Notes: generated by a model not told the origin, from the sequence alone. Positions 1-5,537 are shown, counted from the stretch's first letter. The stretch is DNA of 5,637 bases from DTYU01 sp040756575 (GCA_040756575.1 JBFLYP010000040.1:1-5637); one strand, 5' to 3'. A program made the numbers and translations.

Positions 1-559
1 ATCCTTTACCGTCCCACCGCTCGTGGTGGTAAAGGACGATATCGCGTGCTCCTTCAGATAGGTCTGTGCTTTCCAGGATCTGATGCCCGACCAAAGGATG
101 GCTACGGATAACTTTCCATTCTTCGGGCGTCGGGAAGCTTTCATTCTGGAGTATACGTTGGGGCACCGCAATTTTACCTATATCGTGAAAAAGGGCACCC
201 CAGAAGATATCGTCGAGCGAGAGGCTGCAGCTCCCGTAAAGGTGGCAGGCTAAATGTACGCTGAACATTGTTACGTTTAAGGAGTGATAGGAGGTATTGC
301 TTTTATGGTATTCGAGGGCACGGATGAGCGCTAAGATCGCCTGCTGGTAAAAGCGCTCCGGGGCGTGGGGTATATGTGTGTAAACTTGAAAAGAGGGCTT
401 ACCGGATGCATCCGTTGCCGGCCTCTCATTCAGTTTATTGTCCACCACGATCACGCACCTTTTACTATCCTTCAAAAACGTACCGGTGCGGAAGGCTTCA
501 GGGCTATAAGCAAACATTTCTGGGTAAGTAGTATCGTCGTCAATTAGCAAGACGTCCAA
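1..559 (-). CDS. HD-GYP domain c-di-GMP phosphodiesterase with degenerate receiver-like N-terminus (partial, 3' end beyond window)
   Basis: The minus strand is open from a TTG at 559 to the left edge (186 codons visible). Residues about 85-186 form the first half of an HD-GYP domain. They include a YHSLNVT helix, HDIGKIAVP (H125, D126), SHPLVGHQIL and HHERWDGKG (H178, H179), after which the sequence leaves the window just before the expected YP. Proteins of this family hydrolyse cyclic di-GMP in the cytoplasm. I chose the TTG because GGGG lies 6 bases upstream and because LDVLLIDDD aligns with the start of the receiver gene at 2341. The only nearby ATG (517) has no ribosome binding site. After the DDD motif the receiver fold looks collapsed: VIVVDNKL could be strand 3 and SGKP the lysine loop, only 14 residues apart against 50 in the intact paralogue. 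It is preceded by a sigma-54 promoter. The HD-GYP call is firm; receiver ancestry is inference. Confidence 0.85.
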   Translation of the reverse strand, partial: MDVLLIDDDTTYPEMFAYSPEAFRTGTFLKDSKRCVIVVDNKLNERPATDASGKPSFQVYTHIPHAPERFYQQAILALIRALEYHKSNTSYHSLNVTMFSVHLACHLYGSCSLSLDDIFWGALFHDIGKIAVPQRILQNESFPTPEEWKVIRSHPLVGHQILESTDLSEGARDIVLYHHERWDGKG

Positions 560-651
560 AAACTACCCCGGACTTTCAAGTAGCATACGAAATTCTGTGT
601 AAACTTAATCGGCATCGGACGTTTTCACAGTCTCCCAAGAAGTTATTTCGC

Positions 652-668
652 AGCAAAAAGCGTGCCAG
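652..668 (-). promoter_or_regulatory. Sigma-54 (-24/-12) promoter for the HD-GYP gene
   Basis: Read on the minus strand, 668-652 is CTGGCACG, CTTT, TTGCT. This matches the known sigma-54 core (YTGGCACG-N4-TTGCW) at every position, with GG at 666-665 and GC at 654-653 separated by exactly 10 bases. The transcript should start near 641, giving a leader of about 80 bases before the TTG at 559. The core is conserved in the second copy at 2449-2465 while flanking sequence has diverged. Transcription from such promoters needs an ATP-dependent enhancer-binding activator, and candidate upstream sites are at 742-778. Confidence 0.82.
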
Positions 669-741
669 CAAGTTTCCAGCCGAAATAGGGGCACCTAACA
701 AAGACGAGGGTCTATATAAAATCCCCTCAAATGAACGTATT

Positions 742-778
742 GGTACACCAACTGGCACATCCGGACCTTTAAGTACAA
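742..778 (-). repeat. Three iterons upstream of the HD-GYP sigma-54 promoter (candidate enhancer, copy A)
   Basis: On the minus strand the 7-mers are TTGTACT (772-778), ATGTGCC (754-760) and GTGTACC (742-748). Their starts are spaced 18 and 12 bases, exactly as in copy B at 2550-2586. They lie about 100-137 bases upstream of the predicted start near 641, which is the usual range for sigma-54 enhancer sites. Two of the three units are degenerate relative to copy B. An activator-binding role is inferred from position and spacing. A remnant of a transposon end with several transposase sites is the main alternative. Confidence 0.5.
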
Positions 779-838
779 CAAACCGGGGTAGGGTTCCCTT
801 CGGCAGAACACCTGTTTTACTTAGCGCTCTTCCCCATG

Positions 839-1780
839 TTATGTACAATCTCTCTCCCATATTGGAACCTTCCCGGAATCGGGTCCCGGAAGCTCAATAT
901 GATTTACCTTCCTCTTCTGCCCGGAGGTATAGAAGTGCTCCAGCACCTGTTTAAGAAGTTCGGCGTTCTTCACCTTGTTTCCAATCTCGAGACGCTGAAC
1001 TTTATCCCTGGAAATGCCGATGGTTTTCGCCGCCTCCCTCACGGTATAGCCCGCCCTGCGCCGCATCTCCCGCAGCGGCGAAGATCCCTGGATGGACTTA
1101 TTTTGGAAACTTCGCTGCATCGCAATCAGGTTTTCTGCCTCACTTTCGCTCTTTCCCAGGAAAGCTGCTATGGCAGGAATATTGCGTAGACAAGGTGTAC
1201 GCCGCCCGGTTTCCCAGTCCTTGAAGGTCGGTTCCCCGATGCCACATTCTTCCGCGGCTTCCCTCTGTGTTTTTTGCAGTTCGGCACGCTTCTCCATCAG
1301 GTGCGCCGGAAGGGGACCAAGATCCTCTAAAACTTTAAACGGACACTGCGCTTTCAGCCATTCCTCGGCCTCCGGTGCTTTTTCCACCGGGAGCTGGTTG
1401 ACCCGCTCGACTCCGTACCTCCGGCAGAACCGCACAGTGAGTAGAACAAAAACCTTGTGCTTTAACACCTCCTTGCCCGGGTTCGCCTGCGCCCACTCCT
1501 CGACCTTCTGGCGGATCAGGTTGCAGAAGTGTCTCTCTTTCTCGGGAGTGATTGGGAACCTCTTCTGCATCTCCCTGGGCGACCGGATACCGCCATACTC
1601 CTGATAAACCTTCCGGTTCTGCTCAAACTGCTTCTGGATCTCGATCCCTTCAGCGTAGCCTTTGTACAGCTCTTTTTCCAGAACCCCAAGAATATTACGG
1701 AAGATTTTCTTTTGCCCACCCTTCAAACTTCCCGCGGGAGGAGAAAGCGCCTCAAGAACTTCCCTGCTTAGCTTCGCCAT
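839..1780 (-). CDS. DNA-binding protein with ORF6C-like segment and two XRE-type HTH modules
   Basis: This 313-residue protein has an ATG at 1780 with AGGAGGT eight bases upstream, a very strong ribosome binding site. Residues 1-70 are mostly charged and helical and I do not recognise them. Residues about 75-146 (ITPEKERHF, then RFCRRYGVERVNQLP and AEEWLKAQ) resemble the ORF6C domain of phage-type antirepressor proteins; this is pattern recall, not a search. Residues 160-208 form one XRE-like helix-turn-helix (TQREAAEECGIGEPTFKDWETG). Residues 236-285 form a second (YTVREAAKTIGISRDKVQRLEIG). The C-terminal tail is short and basic to polar. It is probably a cytoplasmic transcription regulator, target unknown. 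It lies between the receiver gene (181 bases upstream) and the HD-GYP gene (279 bases downstream), both on the same strand. A dyad at its ribosome binding site suggests autoregulation. The domain mix suggests phage or mobile-element ancestry. Confidence 0.85.
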   Translation of the reverse strand: MAKLSREVLEALSPPAGSLKGGQKKIFRNILGVLEKELYKGYAEGIEIQKQFEQNRKVYQEYGGIRSPREMQKRFPITPEKERHFCNLIRQKVEEWAQANPGKEVLKHKVFVLLTVRFCRRYGVERVNQLPVEKAPEAEEWLKAQCPFKVLEDLGPLPAHLMEKRAELQKTQREAAEECGIGEPTFKDWETGRRTPCLRNIPAIAAFLGKSESEAENLIAMQRSFQNKSIQGSSPLREMRRRAGYTVREAAKTIGISRDKVQRLEIGNKVKNAELLKQVLEHFYTSGQKRKVNHIELPGPDSGKVPIWERDCT

Positions 1781-1791
1781 ACGATTTGACC

Positions 1792-1804
1792 TCCTTAATA
1801 AGGA
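1792..1804. promoter_or_regulatory. 13-bp dyad overlapping the ribosome binding site of the HTH gene
   Basis: TCCTTAATAAGGA is a perfect inverted repeat with six-base arms around one central base. On the minus strand its right arm forms part of the AAGGAGG ribosome binding site of the gene starting at 1780. The one-base centre is too small for an RNA hairpin, so if functional it would be a protein site, for example for autorepression by the HTH protein. That role is inference. Confidence 0.35.
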
Positions 1805-1843
1805 TTTTTCATCTTCCGGCCGGACTCAAAGCCAGACGACCGA

Positions 1844-1877
1844 CTTACTTCACCGCTTACCATCACCTTTCACTTAC
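1844..1877 (-). repeat. Three GTAAG direct repeats in the leader of the HTH gene
   Basis: CTTAC on the plus strand (GTAAG on the minus strand) occurs at 1844-1848, 1856-1860 and 1873-1877, in a run rich in GGTGA and GTAAG words. It lies in the 180-base gap between the receiver stop and the HTH start. I see no convincing sigma-A or sigma-54 promoter and no terminator in this gap, so the repeats might be operator half-sites or simply compositional. Confidence 0.25.
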
Positions 1878-1960
1878 CTGCTTCGCCCTTTTAAAAATGG
1901 CTGCAAGTCCTCGTAGGCCCGCTTTTAACCCACGTATTCAACAACTAAAGCGGTATCTTC

Positions 1961-2341
1961 TCACCCGGTATTCTTTCTTTCTTTAAGCTCATGCTCAATT
2001 TTTTCAAGGGTTTCCACTAAAGCCTCGAAATCTATCGGCTTACCAAAGAAAGCATACGCCCCACTGTTAAGTGCGGCAGCCGCCGTTTCCGAATCCCCGT
2101 AAGCGGTAATAATAATAACTTTGGCCTGCCGGTCGAACGTATGAACCATTTTCAAAACTTGAATCCCGTTGAGACCGGGCATCCTCATATCGGTAATTAC
2201 GGCATCATATTGCTTTTGGTAGCATGCCTCTACCGCCTCTTCCGGAACGGTGAACCTATCGCACTGGTACCCGGCGGGTTCCAAGGCTGTACACAGAGAT
2301 TCTAAACAATCAGCATCATCATCAATTAATAAGATCTTCAA
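1961..2341 (-). CDS. Stand-alone NtrC-type response regulator receiver protein
   Basis: This is a single receiver (REC) domain of 126 residues from the TTG at 2341. All phosphorylation residues are present: acidic pair D8/D9 in LLIDDD, phospho-acceptor D51 in VITDMRMPG, T79 in IIITAYGD and K101 in FFGKP. The TAYGDSETAAAALNSGAYAFFGKP stretch is typical of receivers from NtrC/AtoC-class regulators, but no AAA+ or DNA-binding domain follows; the protein ends in a charged tail. A stand-alone receiver acts by phosphotransfer or by binding a partner protein, as CheY and Spo0F do. The frame also permits an ATG at 2404, 21 codons earlier. I prefer TTG because GGGGAGGG lies 8 bases upstream, the domain begins exactly there, and the ATG has no ribosome binding site. 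The gene is preceded by a sigma-54 promoter and is followed on the same strand by the HTH gene. No cognate histidine kinase is in the window. Confidence 0.9.
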   Translation of the reverse strand: MKILLIDDDADCLESLCTALEPAGYQCDRFTVPEEAVEACYQKQYDAVITDMRMPGLNGIQVLKMVHTFDRQAKVIIITAYGDSETAAAALNSGAYAFFGKPIDFEALVETLEKIEHELKERKNTG

Positions 2342-2349
2342 ATCAATGG

Positions 2350-2357
2350 CCCTCCCC
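2350..2357 (-). promoter_or_regulatory. Ribosome binding site deciding the TTG start of the receiver gene
   Basis: The minus strand reads GGGGAGGG here, followed by 8 bases and then TTG at 2341-2339. The same relation, with a shorter spacer and a weaker GGGG, is seen before the TTG at 559 in the duplicated copy, which supports TTG as the start of both genes. Confidence 0.7.
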
Positions 2358-2430
2358 GGATTTAGTATCTTGCGCCATTCAATTTTTAGATAACGTGCCT
2401 GCAAATCTATGTTGGGCGCTTTTTAGAGGA

Positions 2431-2450
2431 CTCTTCACAATTGTGTAGAG
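2431..2450. promoter_or_regulatory. 20-bp dyad at the predicted transcript start of the receiver gene (candidate operator)
   Basis: A perfect 10-base palindrome, CACAATTGTG (2436-2445), is extended to 20 bases with one mismatched pair (CTCTT on the left, TAGAG on the right). It begins at the -12 element of the sigma-54 promoter and covers the expected start near 2438, a place where a bound protein would block the promoter. The equivalent position upstream of the HD-GYP gene lacks it, so the two promoters may be regulated differently. The binding protein is unknown. Confidence 0.45.
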
Positions 2451-2465
2451 CAAAAAGTGTGCCAG
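2449..2465 (-). promoter_or_regulatory. Sigma-54 (-24/-12) promoter for the receiver gene
   Basis: On the minus strand, 2465-2449 reads CTGGCACA, CTTT, TTGCT. It matches the sigma-54 core with one mismatch (A for G after TGGCAC). GG is at 2463-2462 and GC at 2451-2450, separated by 10 bases. The predicted start is near 2438, about 97 bases before the TTG at 2341. It is the paralogous copy of the promoter at 652-668. Confidence 0.8.
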
Positions 2466-2549
2466 AAAGTTTCAAGCTGAAAAATGCTGAAACTAAGAGC
2501 TAAGCAGGAGAAAGAACTTCGCATCAGCCCCCCTCAAATGAACGTCTAT

Positions 2550-2586
2550 GGTACACTAAACGGTACACCTGGACTTTTAGGTACAC
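2550..2586 (-). repeat. Three GTGTACC iterons upstream of the receiver sigma-54 promoter (candidate enhancer, copy B)
   Basis: GTGTACC on the minus strand occurs three times without change, at 2580-2586, 2562-2568 and 2550-2556, starts spaced 18 and 12 bases. They lie about 112-148 bases upstream of the predicted start near 2438, typical for sites of a sigma-54 activator. The spacing pattern is the same as in copy A. The activator gene is not in this window. A transposon-end remnant is the alternative. Confidence 0.55.
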
Positions 2587-2676
2587 GAACGCCCATGAAT
2601 TATTGGGGGCTACTAGGTAACGCGCTGAATAACGCATCGTAAAAAGCTTTTTCGCTATGTTGCAGAGACTAAGTTG

Positions 2677-2702
2677 CTCGATAGGAGCACTCGATAGGAG
2701 CA
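2677..2702. repeat. 13-bp perfect tandem duplication
   Basis: CTCGATAGGAGCA occurs twice in direct contact (2677-2689 and 2690-2702). It lies in the gap between the leftward receiver promoter and the rightward remnant region. It may be a replication-slippage product or a recombination footprint. The surrounding stretch 2587-2864 holds no gene I recognise; a short perfect palindrome AAAAAGCTTTTT sits at about 2641-2652. Confidence 0.7.
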
Positions 2703-2864
2703 TTTAGGTAACATGTCCAAATGCTCCTCCCGCGGGCGGGTGCCCCGGAGGTTTTGGAAGGGGGTGCCGGCGGAAGGGACCGCTGTCAGCGGAATGGGCT
2801 GGAGGGGGAGGAAACTTTCGGCAGCCGTCGAAACCTTTCTGCGAGAGAGGGGGAGTCCGCAACA

Positions 2865-3029
2865 CGCCCGAACATTTTCACCGGCACCTCCGGCTACAGC
2901 TACGAAGACTGGCGCGGCCTCTTCTACCCGGCGCGGCTGGCAAAGGAGAGGATGCTGGAGTACACGCCTGCGAGTTTCCCCTCACCGAGGTCAACTCCCT
3001 TTCTATACATCCCGCCGTGCGGGTGGTAG
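2865..3029 (+). pseudogene. Frameshifted 5' remnant of a DUF72-family gene
   Basis: The reading frame from 2865 gives RPNIFTGTSGYSYEDWRGLF followed by YPARLAKERMLEY, an unmistakable DUF72 N-terminus (the family usually starts IGTSGWSYxxWxGxFYP). After the EY codons (about 2965) the expected continuation is in another frame, giving ACEFPLTEVNS in place of the usual FPxVEINS. Inserting one base after GAGTAC would join them. The frame then shifts back (FLYIPP) and stops at 3029. The rest of the usual domain, well over 150 residues, is missing. The sequence before 2865 stays open back to 2721 but is low-complexity and glycine/arginine-rich and does not look like protein. I conclude this is a decayed, truncated gene. 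Confidence 0.65.
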
Positions 3030-3071
3030 AAGGGAGAAACTGGCCCTCGGCGTGATCAACCCCGAAAAGCT

Positions 3072-3266
3072 GTGGACGGCGTGGTGCGAGAAGGATACCG
3101 CCTTTATGCCGAGAAAAAAGAGCAGGAAGGCTGCCGGATCTGGCCGGGGGTGGGAGCACCCGAAAAAGCAGTTCACTTTCGAGATAAGGTCCAGATGGAA
3201 CTAAGCAACGCGGCACTATTCTACGAGAAGAGGATAGAGTACTGCCGGGAGTTCTGCTCCCTGTAA
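3072..3266 (+). CDS. Short unassigned reading frame (possible gene remnant)
   Basis: A GTG at 3072 opens a 64-codon frame whose last third (MELSNAALFYEKRIEYCREFCSL) reads like a soluble, helical protein end. I do not recognise it. There is no good ribosome binding site before the GTG; an internal ATG at 3195 has only a weak AAGG upstream. It follows the DUF72 remnant in the same frame after a stop and ends 57 bases before the next gene. It is either the decayed end of an older gene or chance. Confidence 0.2.
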   Translation: MDGVVREGYRLYAEKKEQEGCRIWPGVGAPEKAVHFRDKVQMELSNAALFYEKRIEYCREFCSL

Positions 3267-3309
3267 GCGGGTGTGGCGGGCGTAGCTATCAATATCTAAG
3301 ATGTATGAG

Positions 3310-3316
3310 AGGAGGG
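3310..3316 (+). promoter_or_regulatory. Ribosome binding site of the PAS-GGDEF-HD-GYP gene
   Basis: AGGAGGG ends 7 bases before the ATG at 3324, which fixes the start. I see no convincing -35/-10 or -24/-12 promoter in the preceding 60 bases. Confidence 0.8.
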
Positions 3317-3323
3317 TGGATAG

Positions 3324-4922
3324 ATGGACTCCCACCGGAAAGACGACCTTCACCGGCTGGTGGACGCTCTGCCGGAAGAGAGAATTGAGGCGGCCGGGAG
3401 ATTGCTGGAGCTCCTGCTTGTTGAAAGCGGCGAACTTCCGCCGGAAAAGTTAGGGGAGCGACTGCGCCTTCTCGAGAGTATCGTCGACTCCCTGCCCGAC
3501 GGCATCCTTGCCGTGGACCGCGAGGGCAAGGTGATCGTCTGGAACAGAGCCGTAGCAGAAATGACGGGGGTCCGGAAGAAAGAAATACTGGGCAAAGCCG
3601 AGTACGCTTACGCCGTCCCGTTTTACGGGGAGCGCAGACCGCTCCTTGTGAACATCCTGCTCGGCGACGGGAAGGAGTGGGAGCAGAAGTACGAAAAAGT
3701 CGAGCGGAAGGGCCAGGTGCTTGTTGGTGAAGGCTTTGCCCCCTGCGCTTACGGTGGCAGGGGGCTTCATTTCTGGACCCTTGCGGCTCCGATCCACGAC
3801 GAGAAAGGAAACCTGCTCGGGGCGGTCCAGTGCATCCGCGACATCGGCGAGCGCAAGAAGATGGAGGAGGAACTGAGGTACTGCAGCACGCACAACGCGC
3901 TCACCGGGCTTTACAACCGTGCCTTCTTCGAGGAGGAGCTACGGCGGCTGGAGAAGGGCCGTTCCTTTCCCGTGAGCTTCATCCTCTGCGACCTCGACGG
4001 CCTTAAGGTGGTTAACGACGCCTTAGGCCACGAGCGGGGCGACGAGCTCCTGCGCCGCGCGGCGAAGGTAATCGCGAGTTGCGTCCGCGGGTGCGACGTG
4101 GTGGCTCGGGTCGGCGGGGACGAGTTTGCCGTGATCCTACCGGAAACGGACCGGAAGACGGCGGAAGAGGTGGTCGGGCGCATAATTGAAGCTGTAGGGA
4201 AGGACAACGCGGCGCACCCGGATCTCCCGCTGAGCCTTTCCCTGGGGGTGGCGACGGCGAAGGATGCTTCCCGCCCGCTGCGGGAGGTGTACGTGGAAGC
4301 CGACAATGCTATGTACAGGGACAAACTTGCCAGGGGAGCAGACCCGTACCGCGCAGTTGTCCGTGCGCTCAAGGCGGCCTTGGCGGAGAAGGACTTCGTG
4401 GGCGGGGGGCACACGGAACGGGTGAAAGAGCTGGCCTGTATGCTGGGCGAAGCGGTGGGTCTCTCCCGGAATGATCTGGATACGCTGCGCCTCCTGGCGG
4501 ACATGCACGACGTCGGCAAGTTAGGAGTACCGGAGCAGATTCTTTTCAAGCCTGCGGCGCTTGTCGAAGAGGAGATGGAAGAAGTGAGACGCCACCCCGA
4601 CGTGGGATACCGGATCGCCCTTTCTTCGCTTGAGCTAGCGCCGGTGGCGGAACTCATCCGGCAGCACCACGAGCGGTGGAACGGGAGGGGATATCCCCGG
4701 GGGTTGCGCGGCGAGGAGATCCACATCCTGAGCCGCATCCTGGCTATAGCCGACGCCTACGACGCGATGACGTCGGACCGGCCGCACCGCCCGGCGCTGC
4801 CGCCCGAGGAGGCCCTTAAAGAGCTGAAGAGATGCGCGGGGACCCAGTTCGACCCGCAGCTTGTCGAGATTTTTGTCGAGTTGCTGTCAGGAAAAGAAAA
4901 ACGGTCTGGAAAAAATGCGTAG
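3324..4922 (+). CDS. Bifunctional c-di-GMP protein: PAS-GGDEF-HD-GYP
   Basis: This 532-residue cytoplasmic protein has no signal peptide or membrane segment. Residues 1-35 (LVDALPEERIEAAGRLLELLL) resemble the short helical segment of DUF2281-type proteins; this is weak. Residues about 49-175 are a PAS domain with PAC end (SLPDGILAVDREGKVIVWN through GAVQCIRDIGERKK), a likely ligand or redox sensor. Residues about 185-340 are a GGDEF diguanylate cyclase: NALTGLYNR, metal aspartate D223, NDALGHERGD, an intact GGDEF (264-268), and the inhibitory RxxD (R255-D258) five residues before it. Residues about 345-520 are an HD-GYP phosphodiesterase: H363, H395/D396 in MHDVGK, H424, H448/H449, GYP (456-458) and D477. 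N453 replaces the usual D in HHExxDGxGYP. With both active sites largely intact it should make and degrade c-di-GMP, switched by the PAS input and product inhibition. No partner gene shares its strand nearby. Confidence 0.95.
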   Translation: MDSHRKDDLHRLVDALPEERIEAAGRLLELLLVESGELPPEKLGERLRLLESIVDSLPDGILAVDREGKVIVWNRAVAEMTGVRKKEILGKAEYAYAVPFYGERRPLLVNILLGDGKEWEQKYEKVERKGQVLVGEGFAPCAYGGRGLHFWTLAAPIHDEKGNLLGAVQCIRDIGERKKMEEELRYCSTHNALTGLYNRAFFEEELRRLEKGRSFPVSFILCDLDGLKVVNDALGHERGDELLRRAAKVIASCVRGCDVVARVGGDEFAVILPETDRKTAEEVVGRIIEAVGKDNAAHPDLPLSLSLGVATAKDASRPLREVYVEADNAMYRDKLARGADPYRAVVRALKAALAEKDFVGGGHTERVKELACMLGEAVGLSRNDLDTLRLLADMHDVGKLGVPEQILFKPAALVEEEMEEVRRHPDVGYRIALSSLELAPVAELIRQHHERWNGRGYPRGLRGEEIHILSRILAIADAYDAMTSDRPHRPALPPEEALKELKRCAGTQFDPQLVEIFVELLSGKEKRSGKNA

Positions 4923-4974
4923 GACAGGGAAGGCTTCCCCGCCGCGCCTTGGTGCTGGTGGTAGTCTCTGTCCT
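4921..4974 (+). other. Inverted repeat at the stop codon of the GGDEF gene
   Basis: AGGACAGGGA (4921-4930), which includes the last two bases of the stop codon, pairs with TCTCTGTCCT (4965-4974) as a 10-bp stem with one G-U pair. Inside, AAGGC (4930-4934) can pair with GCCTT (4946-4950), but the two helices compete for the base at 4930. No U run follows, so it is not a classical intrinsic terminator; it could protect the mRNA 3' end. Confidence 0.35.
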
Positions 4975-5370
4975 GCTTCGGTGCCGTAGGGGTACAAGGG
5001 CTGTTACCTCTAGCGGCACAGGAAGACGAGTGCATTTTCGATACCCTGTCTCAGAGAGTTTTCTGCCCCATTTGGTTTCGGGTTCCCTTTCAGATGGGCG
5101 GGAGACGGTGATGTCGCTTAGGACGCCAAAGAAATTACTGGAGGCTTAAATCCTGCGCCGTCACAGGTAAGCGTGTGCCGGCGTGAAGGCTGGCGGTTCG
5201 ATCGGTTCCGTCACTTCTGCAACGGCGGCGCCGAGGCGAGCATACCATTGTTTGAGGCTCTACGAGATGGCGAAAGGGAAGCGGCCTTTTGGGTTGGTAG
5301 TAGTGCCGCCATATCCAAACGCCCCGCGTCTTTTACGCCGGCTGACGTAGTTCTTGATACACCCAAACGA
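4923..5370 (+). other. Region without a recognisable intact gene; possible decayed coding sequence
   Basis: Open stretches occur in all three plus frames but none has a clear start or family match. One gives a hydrophobic ALVLVVVSVLL run (about 4945-4980); a neighbouring frame continues with LAAQEDECIFDTLSQRVF (about 5007-5061), which could be one frameshifted exported protein. A later frame (about 5183-5350) ends MAKGKRPFGLVVVPPYPN then APRLLRRLT before a stop at 5350. It ends shortly before the terminator at 5371, so it may be the tail of a former gene. These are observations only; none is called as a gene. Confidence 0.3.
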
Positions 5371-5405
5371 AAACCCGCAAGCCTTTTAGTCTGCGGGTTT
5401 TTTTA
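5371..5405 (+). terminator. Rho-independent terminator
   Basis: AAACCCGCA (5371-5379) pairs perfectly with TGCGGGTTT (5392-5400) around a 12-base loop, and a run of eight T lies at 5398-5405. This is a textbook intrinsic terminator on the plus strand. The complementary strand also has a short T run after the stem, so weak bidirectional action is possible. The nearest intact plus-strand gene ends 448 bases upstream, so it either ends a long 3' leader, a small RNA, or a gene now decayed. Confidence 0.9.
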
Positions 5406-5537
5406 TTCTTATGGTGTCGGAGGGGGGACTTGGGCGAAAAGTCTTACTACAGAACTGGAGCTGGAGTGATTTCATTTTAACCCGATAACCTATATCCGGC
5501 AAGCGAAGCCCGTATAAGTTACTTGGAATTTGAAACT

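Larger units (their letters stand above)
533..780 (-). repeat. Diverged promoter/leader duplication, copy A (partner 2314-2588)
   Basis: This segment aligns with 2314-2588 in the same orientation. Shared blocks are the first codons (LLIDDD), the CCCCGGA-type stretch before the TTG, 25 of 28 bases at 653-680 against 2450-2477, 16 of 16 bases at 723-738 against 2530-2545, and the iterons. Similarity fades at about 780. The span between HTH gene and HD-GYP gene (560-838) contains nothing else I can name; other frames across 576-860 look like non-coding shadows. Confidence 0.75.
2314..2588 (-). repeat. Promoter/leader duplication, copy B (partner 533-780)
   Basis: This is the better-preserved copy: intact receiver gene start, strong ribosome binding site, sigma-54 core and three identical iterons. 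Homology to copy A covers the first codons of the gene, the leader, the promoter and the iterons, and fades beyond about 2588. Confidence 0.75.

Noticed and set aside
753..775. CTGGCAC on the plus strand as a sigma-54 element
   Set aside because: No TTGC follows at the required distance; the match is part of a degenerate iteron.
742..780. Insertion-sequence end (for example IS21-type multiple terminal repeats)
   Set aside because: GTGTACC repeats with AAAAGTCC-like spacers recall some transposon termini, but no transposase fragment, opposite end or target duplication is visible, and the homology continues through the promoter into coding sequence. It is kept only as an alternative.
576..860. 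94-codon minus-strand frame across the HD-GYP promoter region
   Set aside because: It overlaps the end of the HTH gene, has no ribosome binding site or family resemblance, and lies across the sigma-54 promoter and iterons.
3270..3300. Sigma-54 promoter upstream of the GGDEF gene (TGGC then GC)
   Set aside because: The GG and GC are separated by 8 bases instead of 10 and the TTGC element is absent.
3911..4738. Long minus-strand frame opposite the GGDEF/HD-GYP coding region
   Set aside because: It is serine/arginine-rich with no motifs, a usual shadow of a G+C-rich gene on the other strand.
5190..5212. tRNA-like T-loop (GGTTCGATC)
   Set aside because: The flanking bases do not form a T stem, and no acceptor or anticodon arm can be folded around it.
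5173..5469. 98-codon plus-strand frame
   Set aside because: It reads straight through the strong intrinsic terminator at 5371-5405 and has no recognisable domain.
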